A stretch of DNA of 64,000 nt from Streptomyces sclerotialus (GTDB taxonomy: Bacteria; Actinomycetota; Actinomycetes; Streptomycetales; Streptomycetaceae): contig NZ_JBFOHP010000002.1 of NCBI RefSeq assembly GCF_040907265.1, positions 6,696,001 through 6,760,000 on the forward strand, given 5' to 3'. Below are positions 8,843 to 17,297 of this stretch, in pieces (positions within the stretch are counted from its first letter, which is position 1; the number at the start of each line of letters is the position of its first letter). The notes under the pieces were generated by a model. It made no database searches. It was not told the origin of the DNA and worked only from the letters and a program-made list of their open reading frames with translations. A program made the translations under genes and the position numbers.

Positions 8843-9808
8843 ATGACCGACGCGCACCCGCACCCCCACTCGCACGGCCACGGCGACGGACACGGAAACG
8901 GACCCGCCCACGGCCACGGCCACGGCCACGGGCCCGACGCCACGCAGGTGGACTGGGACGAACTGGCCCCGGTCCTGGAGCGCCAGGCCGAGATCGCCAC
9001 GCCGATGTACGAACAGGCCGCCGACTGGCTGCGCACGCTCCTGGGCGGCGCGGAGGAGCACGCGACGGGAGAGGCGCCCGTACGCCGGATCTGGGACGTC
9101 GGCTCCGGCCCCGGCGTCCTCACCTGCCTGCTGGCGCGGGCCTTCCCCGGTGCCGAGGCGGTGGCGGTCGACCCCGCACCGGCGCTGCTGGCCCGGGTCC
9201 GCGACCGCGCCGCGCGGCTCGGCCTGGCCGACCGGGTCCGCACCCACGAGGCGGAGCTGCCCGGCGGCCTCGAAGGGCTGGGCGCGGCCGACCTCGTCTG
9301 GACCAGCAAGGTGCTGCACCACGTCGGCGACCAGCAGGCTGCGGTGGCGCTGCTGGCCGGGCGGCTGCGGCCCGGCGGTGTGCTCGCGGTGGCCGAGGGC
9401 GGGCTGCCGGACCGGATGCTGCCGCGGGACATCGGCATCGGGCGGCCGGGGCTGCAGGCCAGGATGGACGCGGCGCAGGAGGAGTGGTTCGCGGAGATGC
9501 GCGCGGCGCTGCCGGGGCACCGCGGGACCGTCGAGGACTGGCCGGCGATGCTGGCCGCCGCGGGACTGCGCGACACCGCAGCGCGCACCTTCCTGCTCGA
9601 CCTGCCGGCGCCGCTCACGGGCGCCGCGCGCGACCATGTCGCGGCCCGGCTCTCCCGCGCCGCCGACATGTACGGCGACCTGCTCGACGCATCGGACCGT
9701 GCGGTGCTGGCCCGCCTCACCGACCCCGAGGACGAGGCCGGCATCGCCCACCGCCCCGACGCGTTCCTGCTCTCGGCCCAGACGGTCCACGCGGGCCGGG
9801 CGGAGTGA
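8843..9808 (+). CDS. class I SAM-dependent methyltransferase with His-rich N-terminus
   Basis: A 321-residue methyltransferase. Residues ~4-31 are unusually rich in His-Gly-Asp (pattern HGHGDGHGNG, many His in 28 residues), which looks like a metal-binding tail. The Rossmann domain follows: motif I IWDVGSGPGVLTC at about 83-95, acidic VAVDPAP strand 2, and VWTSKVLHHVGDQ as motif IV/V; the C-terminal half is a small-molecule methyltransferase cap. ATG at 8843 is the natural start, directly before the His tail. Substrate unknown. The His tail may bind Zn, Ni or Co or may only be a storage or buffer segment. Confidence 0.85.
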   Translation: MTDAHPHPHSHGHGDGHGNGPAHGHGHGHGPDATQVDWDELAPVLERQAEIATPMYEQAADWLRTLLGGAEEHATGEAPVRRIWDVGSGPGVLTCLLARAFPGAEAVAVDPAPALLARVRDRAARLGLADRVRTHEAELPGGLEGLGAADLVWTSKVLHHVGDQQAAVALLAGRLRPGGVLAVAEGGLPDRMLPRDIGIGRPGLQARMDAAQEEWFAEMRAALPGHRGTVEDWPAMLAAAGLRDTAARTFLLDLPAPLTGAARDHVAARLSRAADMYGDLLDASDRAVLARLTDPEDEAGIAHRPDAFLLSAQTVHAGRAE

Positions 9809-9835
9809 CCGGCCGCCACTCCTTCTGATGCACCG

Positions 9836-10153
9836 TCAGTCGGCGGCCTCCGCGCAATCGACGGCGATGACCGTCAGGCGGGATTCGTCGTACTCACCGA
9901 ACCGTGTGTCCGTGTCATCCGTCGGCCCGACCTTGGGCTGCGGCGTGGGCGGCGGGGACGGCGTGCGGTGCGCCGGGCACGGCTCGGGCGAGGCCCCGAC
10001 CGGAGACGGCCCGGGAGACATCGGGAACCACCCGAAGTCCGGCTCCGGCGCGGGCGTGTCAGGGCCGCCGTTCAGCCACAACGTCATCCCGCCCCCGCCG
10101 ATCACCAGCGCTCCCCACGCCACGGCCAGCCATCGCTTTCCCCGCCCCGACAC
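9836..10153 (-). CDS. small single-pass membrane protein, hypothetical
   Basis: A 105-residue protein if the GTG at 10153 is used (GGGGGC upstream); the frame is open to 10288 but those residues lie in the promoter region of the next gene and look non-coding. A basic start (SGRGKRW) is followed by one hydrophobic helix (LAVAWGALVIGGGGMTLWL), then a Pro-rich extracytoplasmic stretch with two Cys and an acidic C-terminal part (FGEYDESRLTVIAVDCAEAAD). No family recognised. It is probably an anchored or secreted small protein; its start is the least certain part. Confidence 0.55.
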   Translation of the reverse strand: MSGRGKRWLAVAWGALVIGGGGMTLWLNGGPDTPAPEPDFGWFPMSPGPSPVGASPEPCPAHRTPSPPPTPQPKVGPTDDTDTRFGEYDESRLTVIAVDCAEAAD

Positions 10154-10320
10154 CTTTGCCCCCAAGCTCCGTCGACCGACGCAGATCGTATGACAGTTGG
10201 GCCGGAGGGTGCGCCGTGCCCCCTCTCCCCGCGGCTGTTCGGGTGGTCCCGGCGGCGTACCCGTTACCCCGTATCCGCACCGGGTCAAGGAAGTGACGTT
10301 CCGATCGAAGGAGAACGTTC

Positions 10321-10551
10321 ATGCGTGTGCGTACAGCGGTCGCCGCGACCGTGCTCTCGGCCCTCGTCGTACTGGGCGCTGCGGGCGCCGCCGCGGCGGC
10401 ACCTCCGCCGGCACCGGCCGACTCGTCCGACGCCGCTTCGTCCGACGCCGCGTCGTCCGCTGCGCCGGACGATTCCGCTGAGGACGGGAGGTCCCTCCTC
10501 GACATCGGCGAACTCCTCGTCCTCAGCAGGAACGGCGTCAACTACGCCTGA
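10321..10551 (+). CDS. small secreted protein, hypothetical
   Basis: A 76-residue protein with a clear Sec signal peptide: basic MRVRT, hydrophobic core to about residue 24, and an Ala-x-Ala cleavage site near residues 24-27. The mature part (~50 residues) begins Ala/Pro/Ser/Asp-rich with a twice-repeated SSDAAS segment and ends with a more ordered amphipathic stretch (RSLLDIGELLVLSRNGVNYA). The ribosome binding site GAAGGAGAA is at excellent spacing to the ATG. No Cys residues remain in the mature part, so it is not a chaplin-like disulfide protein. Function unknown. Confidence 0.75.
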   Translation: MRVRTAVAATVLSALVVLGAAGAAAAAPPPAPADSSDAASSDAASSAAPDDSAEDGRSLLDIGELLVLSRNGVNYA

Positions 10552-10569
10552 CCCGCCCGTGGCCGGGTC
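10550..10569 (+). terminator. short hairpin after the secreted-protein gene
   Basis: GACCCG and CGGGTC flank an 8-base loop right at the stop codon of the secreted protein gene. There is no T-run. It may be a weak terminator; low confidence. Confidence 0.3.
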
Positions 10570-10590
10570 CCGCCCGCGAAGCGTCCCCGT

Positions 10591-10809
10591 TCAGCCGAAT
10601 TCGCCGTCACGCACGCCGTCGCGGAACGCGGCCCACTCCTCGGGGGTGAAGCGCAGGTCACTGCGCTGGGGATTCTTGGAGTCCCGCACCGCCATGGCGC
10701 CACCGCCCAGCTCGGCTACCCCGACGCAGTACTGTTCGGGACCACTCCTGCTGCTCTTGCGCCACTCCACCGTGGACGTGTCCATGTCGTACAGCTGTTG
10801 CTTGTGCAT
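10591..10809 (-). CDS. DUF397 domain-containing protein
   Basis: A 72-residue protein of the DUF397 family, small proteins that are nearly always encoded beside an XRE-family regulator in Streptomyces and form part of abundant regulatory pairs linked to development. The signature is complete: VEWRKSSRSG, then CVGVAELGGGAMAVRDSKNP and the C-terminal FTPEEWAAFRDGVRDGEF. The ATG at 10809 is used; an inner Met nine residues later is an alternative. No XRE gene adjoins it here, which is unusual. Confidence 0.88.
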   Translation of the reverse strand: MHKQQLYDMDTSTVEWRKSSRSGPEQYCVGVAELGGGAMAVRDSKNPQRSDLRFTPEEWAAFRDGVRDGEFG

Positions 10810-10952
10810 GGCAAACACTCTTTGCGCTGGTCGTCCTGCTCCTGCTTCCAGAGCGCGCAGGCGACGCGGGGCGCTCCTTCGGTGTAGGCCATACGGATGA
10901 GGAGTCCGTGGCGGAGCCCGGCCCATGGGCAGCCGAGGCCCGGAGGACGACG

Positions 10953-10989
10953 ACGGCGCCGCCGCCCATCATGGGGGCGGCGGCGCCGT
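10953..10989 (-). terminator. strong GC hairpin downstream of the aldo/keto reductase gene
   Basis: Two perfect 15-base arms (ACGGCGCCGCCGCCC at 10953-10967 and its complement at 10975-10989) with a 7-base loop, placed 18 bases after the stop of the minus-strand reductase gene. It lacks a T-run, as is usual for Streptomyces terminators. Confidence 0.7.
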
Positions 10990-11006
10990 GCGCGGTGAGC
11001 CGGGGC

Positions 11007-11840
11007 TCAGGCCAGGTCGAAGGTGTCCGGGTCCGGGCCGAGGCGGTTGCCCGCGTCGAGGCCGGCGATGGTCTTCATGTCGTCGGCGTCCAGCTCGAAG
11101 CCGAAGACGTCGAAGTTCTCCTTGATCCGGGACGGGGTCGCGGACTTCGGGATGACGACGTTGCCGAGCTGGAGGTGCCAGCGGAGCACGATCTGCGCGG
11201 GGGTCTTGCCGTGCTTCTCGGCGAGCTTGCCGATCGTGGCGTTCTCCAGGAGGCCCTTGCCCTGGCCCAGCGGGGACCAGGCCTCGGTGGCGATGTCGTG
11301 CTCGGCGTGGAAGGCGCGGCTGTCGCTCTGCTGGAGCTCGGGGTGCAGCTCGATCTGGTTGACCGCGGGGACGACCGAGGTCTCGTTCAGCAGCCGCTGG
11401 AGGTGCGGCGGCTGGAAGTTGGAGACACCGATGGCCTTGGCGCGGCCGTCGGCCTGGATCTTCTCGAACGCCTTGTAGGTGTCGACGTAGGTGTCCCGGG
11501 CCGGCAGCGGCCAGTGGATGAGGTACAGGTCGACGTAGTCCAGGCCCAGCTTGGCCAGCGAGGCGTCGAACGCGCGCAGGGTGGAGTCGTAGCCCTGTTC
11601 CGTGTTCCACAGCTTGGTGGTGACGAACAGCTCGTCACGGGCGATGCCGGACGCGGCGAGGGCCTTCCCCGTGCCCTCCTCGTTGCCGTAGATCGCGGCG
11701 GTGTCGATGCTGCGGTACCCGGCCTCCAGGGCGTGGCCGACAGCCTTGAACGCCTCGTCGTCCGGGATCTGCCAGACGCCGAAGCCGAGCTGCGGCATGG
11801 TGACGCCGTTGTTGAGGGTGATGTGGGGGACCTTGCTCAC
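11007..11840 (-). CDS. aldo/keto reductase (2,5-diketo-D-gluconic acid reductase type)
   Basis: A 277-residue NADPH-dependent (β/α)8 oxidoreductase. The catalytic tetrad is present: Asp in GYRSIDTAAIYGNEEG, the Tyr of the same motif, Lys in FVTTKLWN, and His in YLIHWPLP. VGVSNF-type segment GVSNFQPPHLQRLL and the C-terminal nucleotide-binding IPKSATPSRIKENFDVF are typical. GTG at 11840 follows AAGGATC; the longer ATG frame adds 18 residues without family match. A stand-alone gene bounded by a strong terminator. Confidence 0.9.
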   Translation of the reverse strand: MSKVPHITLNNGVTMPQLGFGVWQIPDDEAFKAVGHALEAGYRSIDTAAIYGNEEGTGKALAASGIARDELFVTTKLWNTEQGYDSTLRAFDASLAKLGLDYVDLYLIHWPLPARDTYVDTYKAFEKIQADGRAKAIGVSNFQPPHLQRLLNETSVVPAVNQIELHPELQQSDSRAFHAEHDIATEAWSPLGQGKGLLENATIGKLAEKHGKTPAQIVLRWHLQLGNVVIPKSATPSRIKENFDVFGFELDADDMKTIAGLDAGNRLGPDPDTFDLA

Positions 11841-11947
11841 GAGCGATTCGATCCTTCTTGTCGGCGTACAGGTTCTACCGGACTCAACGATCATCTGGAG
11901 TCAGGCATTCCCGTGCACGCCAGGAGATCCGCCCGTGGGATCCGCCG

Positions 11948-13771
11948 TCACCCGTACAGCGCCGCCACCTCGGCCTCGTACGCCGTCTCGATCGCCTTCC
12001 GCTTCAGCTTCAGCGACGGCGTCAGCAGCCCGTGCTCCTCGCTGAACTGGCTGGCCAGTATCCGGAACGTACGGATCGACTCGGCCTGCGAGACGAGCGT
12101 GTTCGCGGCGACCACCGCGCGCCGGATCTCGGTCTCCAGATCCGGGTCGCGCACCAGGTCGGTCGGCGGCATGGACGGCTTGCCGCGCATCTGCAGCCAG
12201 TGCGTCACGGCCTCGGCGTCGAGCGTGACCAGCGCGGCGACGTACGGCCGGTCGTTGCCGACGACGATGCACTGGGCGACCAGCGGGTGCGCCCTGACCC
12301 GCTCCTCCAGGGGCACCGGTGAGATCGTCTTGCCGCCGGAGGTCACCAGGACCTCCTTCTTGCGGCCGATGATCGTGAGGTAGCCGTCCTCGTCGAGCTG
12401 GCCGAGGTCGCCGGTGGCGAGCCAGCCGTCGTGCAGCACGGCGTCGGTGGCCTTGGGGTCGTTGAGGTAGCCCTGGAAGACCTGGCCGCCGTGGATCCAC
12501 ACCTCGTTGTCGTCGGCGATGTGCACGGTCGTACCGGGGATGGGCAGGCCGACCGTGCCGAACCGGGTCCGCTCGGGCGGGTTCGCGGTGGCCGCCGCGG
12601 TGGACTCCGTCAGGCCGTACCCCTCGTAGATGGTGACGCCCGCGCCTTCCCAGAAGAGGCCGAGCCGGCGTTCCATCGCCGAGCCGCCCGACATCGCGTG
12701 CCGCACCCGGCCGCCCATCGCCTCCCGCACCTTGCTGTAGACCAGCTTGTCGAAGAGCTGGTGCTGCATGCGCAGGCCCGGGCCAGGCCCTGAGCCGGTG
12801 CCGAAGGCCTTGTGCTCCAACGCCTCGGCGTACCGCCGCGCCACGTCCACGGCCTTGTCGAACGGGCCGACCTTGCCCTCGCTCTCGGCCTTCCGGCGTG
12901 CCGCCGCGAACACCTTCTCGAAGATGTAGGGCACCGCGAGGATGAAGCTCGGCTTGAAGGACTGCAGGTCCGGGAGGAGTGCGGTGGCCGAGAGGTTCGG
13001 CTGGTGGCCGAGCTTGACCCGGCCGCGAATCGCGGCGACCTGCACCATCCGCCCGAAGACGTGCGCCAGCGGCAGGAAGAGCAGGGTGGACGCCTCGTCA
13101 CCCGGCTTGGAGTGGAAGACCTTCTCGTACCGTTCGACGACGTTGTCGGCCTCGGCCATGAAATTGGCGTGGCTGATCACGCAGCCCTTGGGGCGGCCGG
13201 TGGTGCCGGAGGTGTAGATGATGGTCGCGGGGGCGTCCGGGGTGACCGCCATGCGGTGCCGGTGCACCACGTCGTCCTCGATGTGCCGGCCGGCCTCGGT
13301 CAGCTCGGTGACCGGGTCCGCGTCCAGTTGCCAGAGCAGGCGCAGGTGCGGCAGCCGGTCGATGACGGACCCGATGGTCATCGCGTGGTCCTCGTGCTCG
13401 ACCAGGCAGGAGGAGACGGCCGAGTCGTGCAGCATCCAGAAGACCTGCTCGGCCGAGGAGGTCGGGTACAGCGGTACGGGCTGCGCGCCGATCGACCACA
13501 GGGCGAAGTCGAACAGGGTCCATTCGTACCGCGTCCGCGACATGATGCCGACGCGGTCGCCGAATCGTACGCCCTGTGCCAGCAGGCCCTTGGCGAGCGC
13601 CATCACCTCGTCGCGGAACCGCGCGGCGCTGACTTCCTCCCAGCGTCCCGCGGCGTCCTTACGGCAGAGCGCGACCCGGTCGGGGCCGGACTCGGCGTTC
13701 TCGAAGACGACGTCCGCCAGACCACCGACCCGGGGCGCCGTCGCCAGTGGGGGGACGGAGTACTCGCGCAA
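11948..13771 (-). CDS. long-chain fatty-acid--CoA ligase (AMP-binding, FadD15-like)
   Basis: A 607-residue adenylate-forming enzyme that activates fatty acids via acyl-AMP to acyl-CoA. The P-loop motif IYTSGTTGRPKGC is at about residues 185-197, YGLTES (A5) and TGDLG with the following Asp (A7) are present, and GRKKEVLVTSGGKTISP matches the FadD/long-chain signature with the catalytic hinge. The C-terminal Lys region SLKLKRKAI is intact. The start is TTG at 13771, supported by GAGGAGCG seven bases upstream; no ATG fits. The 13.8-14.0 kb stretch beyond contains no gene that I can support. Confidence 0.9.
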   Translation of the reverse strand: MREYSVPPLATAPRVGGLADVVFENAESGPDRVALCRKDAAGRWEEVSAARFRDEVMALAKGLLAQGVRFGDRVGIMSRTRYEWTLFDFALWSIGAQPVPLYPTSSAEQVFWMLHDSAVSSCLVEHEDHAMTIGSVIDRLPHLRLLWQLDADPVTELTEAGRHIEDDVVHRHRMAVTPDAPATIIYTSGTTGRPKGCVISHANFMAEADNVVERYEKVFHSKPGDEASTLLFLPLAHVFGRMVQVAAIRGRVKLGHQPNLSATALLPDLQSFKPSFILAVPYIFEKVFAAARRKAESEGKVGPFDKAVDVARRYAEALEHKAFGTGSGPGPGLRMQHQLFDKLVYSKVREAMGGRVRHAMSGGSAMERRLGLFWEGAGVTIYEGYGLTESTAAATANPPERTRFGTVGLPIPGTTVHIADDNEVWIHGGQVFQGYLNDPKATDAVLHDGWLATGDLGQLDEDGYLTIIGRKKEVLVTSGGKTISPVPLEERVRAHPLVAQCIVVGNDRPYVAALVTLDAEAVTHWLQMRGKPSMPPTDLVRDPDLETEIRRAVVAANTLVSQAESIRTFRILASQFSEEHGLLTPSLKLKRKAIETAYEAEVAALYG

Positions 13772-14026
13772 TGACCGCTCCTCGTGGTGCTCCTAGCAGC
13801 GCCGAGACCGTACCCCACGAGAACCACTAAACGGCAGTGGCTGCCAAACGCCCGAACCGTCGTCATAGGCCCAGGTCATCCGGCGAAAACGGGCTACTTC
13901 GGAGAACCCCGGACATGAACCCGTGAGTAACATGCGGAACGATCACGCCACAGGGACTGTTTCTGCACCAAATCTTTCCGATTGGATCCGGCCAGGACAA
14001 GCCCGAATGTGGCTGACTCGCTCCCG

Positions 14027-14668
14027 TCAGCCGCTCACCCAGGTGAAGACGGCGCCGGCCGCCGCGACGCCGACGAGGGCTCCGACGACGGTCTGGGCGA
14101 GTGTGTGGTCGCGGAGGGCGACCCGGGACCAGGCGATGACGGCGACGAGCGGCGCGGCGATCCAGGTGAGCGGCCCGTACGTGACGGCGAGCATGGCCAG
14201 GGCCCCGGCGGAGACCGCGGTGTGCACGCTGACCTTCCAGGCCGCGGTGATCGGCAGGATCACCGCGAGCGTGGCGAGCATGGCGGCGACCAGCGCGATC
14301 ATCTGGCGCGGTGCGTCGAACCAGAGCATGAGGGCGACGCCGGCGCCGACCGACGCCATGATGACGGGGATGAGCCGCATCCGGCGGGCGCGCTGGCCCA
14401 CGTGCCGGTCCTCCCAGTCGCCGGCCTTGATGCCGCGCTTGATGTAGGCCAGCGGGATGAGTGCCGAGAAGACGATGGCTTCGAGTGCCCAGCCCAGTCC
14501 GGTCAGGACGTTCTCCTGGGCGGCGCCGACGGCCAGGCAGACCAGCAGGATGACGTTCTTGGGGTCCATGCCGTCGGTGACGGCCCGGGCGACGCGCGTC
14601 CGGCGGGTGGGGGCGGCGGTCGCGTCGGCCGGCGCGGGAGTGGGGGCGGGGGCGGGGGTGGCGTTCAT
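14027..14668 (-). CDS. PAP2-like integral membrane protein
   Basis: A 213-residue protein with a Pro/Ala/Thr-rich N-terminal ~30 residues and about six membrane helices. The C-terminal half contains SVHTAVSAGAL and SRVALRDHTLAQTVVGALVG, which match the second and third PAP2 phosphatase motifs (PSGH-like and SR-x5-H-x3-D), but the final Asp is Gln and the first (K-x6-R-P) motif is not evident, so catalytic activity is doubtful. Its ATG overlaps the stop of the DUF6545 gene (ATGA), making it the last gene of the four-gene minus-strand operon. Confidence 0.75.
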   Translation of the reverse strand: MNATPAPAPTPAPADATAAPTRRTRVARAVTDGMDPKNVILLVCLAVGAAQENVLTGLGWALEAIVFSALIPLAYIKRGIKAGDWEDRHVGQRARRMRLIPVIMASVGAGVALMLWFDAPRQMIALVAAMLATLAVILPITAAWKVSVHTAVSAGALAMLAVTYGPLTWIAAPLVAVIAWSRVALRDHTLAQTVVGALVGVAAAGAVFTWVSG

Positions 14669-15921
14669 CGGTGCGTCGTCCTTGAGGCGGTCAGCGTCTC
14701 CTCGATCTCGTCGAGGAGGGGCGAGGTGTAGTGGCCGGCCACGCGGGCCAGCCACCGGGCGTTGGTCGCGAGGTCGGTGGACATCCGGATCGGAGAGTAC
14801 GGCGCGGCGGGACGGTCCTCGGCGGGGGGTGCGTCCTGGGCGGCAGCGCGGCGCGCGACGCGCAGGCACACCGCCTCGGCGGCCGCGCGGGCGTCCGCGC
14901 CGTGCAGCCCGCGTGCGCGCGCCGCCGCCAGGCCGCGGCGCGGCAGGTCGCCGTCGATCCACGGCAGGAGTTCGTAGGCGGCGTCGCTGATCTCCAGTAC
15001 GCGCTGGTCGAGGCGGTGCCACAGATTCCGGAACCGCCTGCGGTCGGCGGCCCGTGACGGCGCGGCGGTGAGCTTCGCGGCCATCACGTCCTCGGGGAGC
15101 ACCGCGATGAGGTCGAGCCACAGCGGGCGGATCGCGAGGAGCCAGCGGCGGTAGCGGATACGGTCGGCGGCCATGTCGACCACGCGCACACTGCTGCCGG
15201 CGATGACGGGCAGGATGGTGGCGACCTGGATGAGGCTGGCCACCTTGTCGACGGCGTCGGGGTCGAGGGGGAGCGAAGCGCCGGTCAGCCCGTACACGAG
15301 GAAGAAACCGCGGTACCAGGGGTAGACGGCGCCGAACCAGCAGCCGACGGCCATGAAGCGCATGCAGAGCTTGAACAGCCGGGTGCTGTCCGGGTGATGG
15401 CTCGCCACCCTGCACAACAGGGCGCACAGCAGCAGCGCGAACGCCATCGGCAGGAGGTAGAACGCCAGGTAGGCGGTGCCGGGGAGGTGCCCGGCCTGGG
15501 CGCCGATGAAGTTGACGTTCCCGTCGGGCGTGGCGTCGGCGGGCGCGGTGAACGGGAAGAGCGCGCACAGCCCGGTGGCGGCGAGGGCCATGACGATGAT
15601 GCGGGCCCGCGGGGAGGTGAGCTTGCGCCAGCGCGGTTCGGGGACCCGGGGCAGTACGCAGGAGTCGACCCAGCCGGTGAGCAGCACGCAGGAGACGCTG
15701 ACCGAGAGGTGCTTGGGCAGGACCGCGCTGTTCTGGATGCCGGTGAGGTCGTCGAGGAGGTCCGAGAGCAGGCTCAGGCGCAGCGTGGCGCCGATCGCCA
15801 GGGCGAGGAAGGTGTAGAGGAGGGCACGCTTGCCGGCCGTGTCACGGTGGCGCAGGCGGTACAGGCACACGCCCCACAGCGGAATGATCGTGAGCAGGGC
15901 TATCGCGTCGTCGTCGGTCAC
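14665..15921 (-). CDS. MAB_1171c-type putative transporter (DUF6545)
   Basis: A 418-residue protein with about seven hydrophobic helices in the first ~260 residues (ALLTIIPLWGVCLYRLRHRD at the start; conserved LYTFLALAIGATLRL; WFGAVYPWYRGFFLVY), then a soluble ~150-residue C-terminal domain with the conserved segment RRWLLAIRPLWLDLIAVLPE and a helical FRNLWHRLDQRVLEISDAA. This architecture is the MAB_1171c/DUF6545 family, whose transport role is only presumed. It is placed between the ImmA-type protease and the PAP2-like gene and is translationally coupled to the latter. Confidence 0.82.
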   Translation of the reverse strand: MTDDDAIALLTIIPLWGVCLYRLRHRDTAGKRALLYTFLALAIGATLRLSLLSDLLDDLTGIQNSAVLPKHLSVSVSCVLLTGWVDSCVLPRVPEPRWRKLTSPRARIIVMALAATGLCALFPFTAPADATPDGNVNFIGAQAGHLPGTAYLAFYLLPMAFALLLCALLCRVASHHPDSTRLFKLCMRFMAVGCWFGAVYPWYRGFFLVYGLTGASLPLDPDAVDKVASLIQVATILPVIAGSSVRVVDMAADRIRYRRWLLAIRPLWLDLIAVLPEDVMAAKLTAAPSRAADRRRFRNLWHRLDQRVLEISDAAYELLPWIDGDLPRRGLAAARARGLHGADARAAAEAVCLRVARRAAAQDAPPAEDRPAAPYSPIRMSTDLATNARWLARVAGHYTSPLLDEIEETLTASRTTHR

Positions 15922-15940
15922 AGGTGGGGCTGCCTAGTGG

Positions 15941-16495
15941 TCACAGGCTGTGTCTCAGCCGGTCGAGGAAGGGGTCGGTGGAGCCGGTCCGGGTGCCGGC
16001 GGCGGCCCGCCGGCGCAGGAGCGAGGCGAACGCCTCGGCCTCGTCCTCCCGGCGGACGTACTCGGGATCCTGCCGGGCGGCCTGGGCGCGGGCGCGGCCG
16101 AGGAGGGCGGGGCCCGCGTCGAGGTATTCGGGCGGGAGGTACTTGAAGGGCTGGGCCGCCTCCGGGGGCGGCTCGGGTATGTCGGGCGCCATGGTGGGCG
16201 GCAGCTCCATCGGCGGGTGGTCGAGCAGCATGTGCCCGATCTCGTGACCGAGGATGTGCAGTTCCTGGGCGCCGCGGGTCTCCGGTGCGACCCAGATGTG
16301 GTCGGTGCCGTCCGGGCCGCGCCACCACAGGCCGCAGGGGCGGCTGAGCATCATCGGGTGCGGATCGCGGTGCAGCTTCAGCGGCCGCACGTGCTGGTCC
16401 CGCACGGCTTCGAAGAGAGCGTCAAAAGTCAGCGGCTCAGGCAGATCGAGGGTGTCGAGCACGGTCTCGATGTGCCGCGTGCGGCGATGCTTCAC
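15941..16495 (-). CDS. ImmA/IrrE family zinc metallo-endopeptidase
   Basis: A 184-residue putative protease. ILGHEIGHMLLDH at about residues 81-93 is the HExxH zinc motif, and EDEAEAFASLLRRR further on supplies the probable third ligand in the E-x-x-A-x-x-F-A pattern of ImmA/IrrE proteins. Such proteases cleave or otherwise inactivate a cognate XRE-type repressor, here presumably the product of the gene 20 bases upstream. No membrane segment or signal peptide. The upstream ~55 residues resemble the conserved N-terminal part (LPEPLTFDALFEAVRDQH) of actinobacterial members. Confidence 0.88.
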   Translation of the reverse strand: MKHRRTRHIETVLDTLDLPEPLTFDALFEAVRDQHVRPLKLHRDPHPMMLSRPCGLWWRGPDGTDHIWVAPETRGAQELHILGHEIGHMLLDHPPMELPPTMAPDIPEPPPEAAQPFKYLPPEYLDAGPALLGRARAQAARQDPEYVRREDEAEAFASLLRRRAAAGTRTGSTDPFLDRLRHSL

Positions 16496-16514
16496 TGCTG
16501 TCGATCCTCATGCG

Positions 16515-16985
16515 TCAGGGCCGGTCGGGTGCCTTCTCCTCCAGATCCCCCAGTCTCTGGACGAACTCCAGGCTAAGGCGCAGGCTGTCGGGCGACAGCC
16601 GGCGGGCACTGCGCGCGAGGAGGCTGATCTGCTCGTCGTCGCCGGCCGGCGCGGGCGCGGACTCGGCGGCGCGGGAGGCGACCAGGCGGCGCAGCTCCTC
16701 CAGGACCGCGTCGGCCGTGGGCCCGTCGGTGAAGTAGTCGAGCGGGACCTTGAAGAACCGTGCGAGGAGCCCGGCCTTCTCCAGCGACGGGTTGGGGCCG
16801 TCCTCCCGCCGCAGCATGCCGATGTACGCCGCGGTGATCTTCCCCTTGCCCTCGTCCTCGGCGATCTTGTCCGCCACCTGCTTGTTCGTGTACTCGACAC
16901 GCTCACCCGGCCGGTCCGGGTGCAGATACGCACTGGCCTGGAACAGCAGGTTCAGTTTCGCTGCAAATGGCGTGGAATCTTTCAT
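16515..16985 (-). CDS. XRE family helix-turn-helix regulator
   Basis: A 156-residue DNA-binding protein from ATG 16985 (an upstream GTG/ATG would add 26 unsupported residues that cross the promoter). The Cro/CI-like HTH spans about residues 5-80, with TNKQVADKIAEDEGKGKITAAYIGMLRREDGPNPSLEKAGLLARFFKVPLDYF showing the recognition helices and the typical end of the domain; it is written here in pieces of one conserved block. The C-terminal half is helical and ends ERL-like (LVASRAAESA, FVQRLGDLEEK). It is the first gene of the ImmA operon and the expected substrate or partner of the protease. Confidence 0.85.
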   Translation of the reverse strand: MKDSTPFAAKLNLLFQASAYLHPDRPGERVEYTNKQVADKIAEDEGKGKITAAYIGMLRREDGPNPSLEKAGLLARFFKVPLDYFTDGPTADAVLEELRRLVASRAAESAPAPAGDDEQISLLARSARRLSPDSLRLSLEFVQRLGDLEEKAPDRP

Positions 16986-17063
16986 ACTGCGAGGTCTCTC
17001 TCCGAGGTGGGCATCGCCCCACTCTACCGAGTGCCAAAGGATCGTTAGGTGCCCCTCACTCAC

Positions 17064-17237
17064 TAAAGGATATTTGACTGACTGGGTGGGTGGCCTGTTT
17101 CATGTGTGACACCCCGCGCTGTGCAGGTGGGGCGGTCGGTGGTGCTGGACGGGGGTCTGCATCGCTGACCGGTTCGCGTCGGTGCCGCGGCCTTCCGGTC
17201 GCCGCACAGCGTGTCCGGCCGAAGGGCGGACACGAGA
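17064..17237. other. intergenic stretch upstream of the XRE-ImmA operon
   Basis: The ~310 bases between the XRE start (16985) and the CsbD stop (17298) contain no supported gene. The XRE operon promoter must lie here; a low-GC patch (CACTCACTAAAGGATATTTGAC at about 17056-17077, shown only in outline) immediately upstream is the likeliest promoter or operator region. Confidence 0.4.
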
Positions 17238-17278
17238 CGGCCCGGCGACCGCTCGTGAAGGAGCGGGGCGCCGGGCCG
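17238..17278 (-). terminator. two-tier hairpin downstream of the CsbD gene
   Basis: Outer arms CGGCCCGGCG (17238-17247) and CGCCGGGCCG (17269-17278), and inner arms CCGCTC and GAGCGG, form a long stem-loop 20 bases after the stop of the minus-strand CsbD gene. Confidence 0.65.
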
Positions 17279-17297
17279 CGTGGTGCGGAGCGGGACG

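Noticed and set aside
13923..14447. A 174-residue plus-strand frame over the PAP2-like gene
   Set aside because: Shadow; the minus strand has membrane helices, a proper ATGA junction and PAP2-like motifs.
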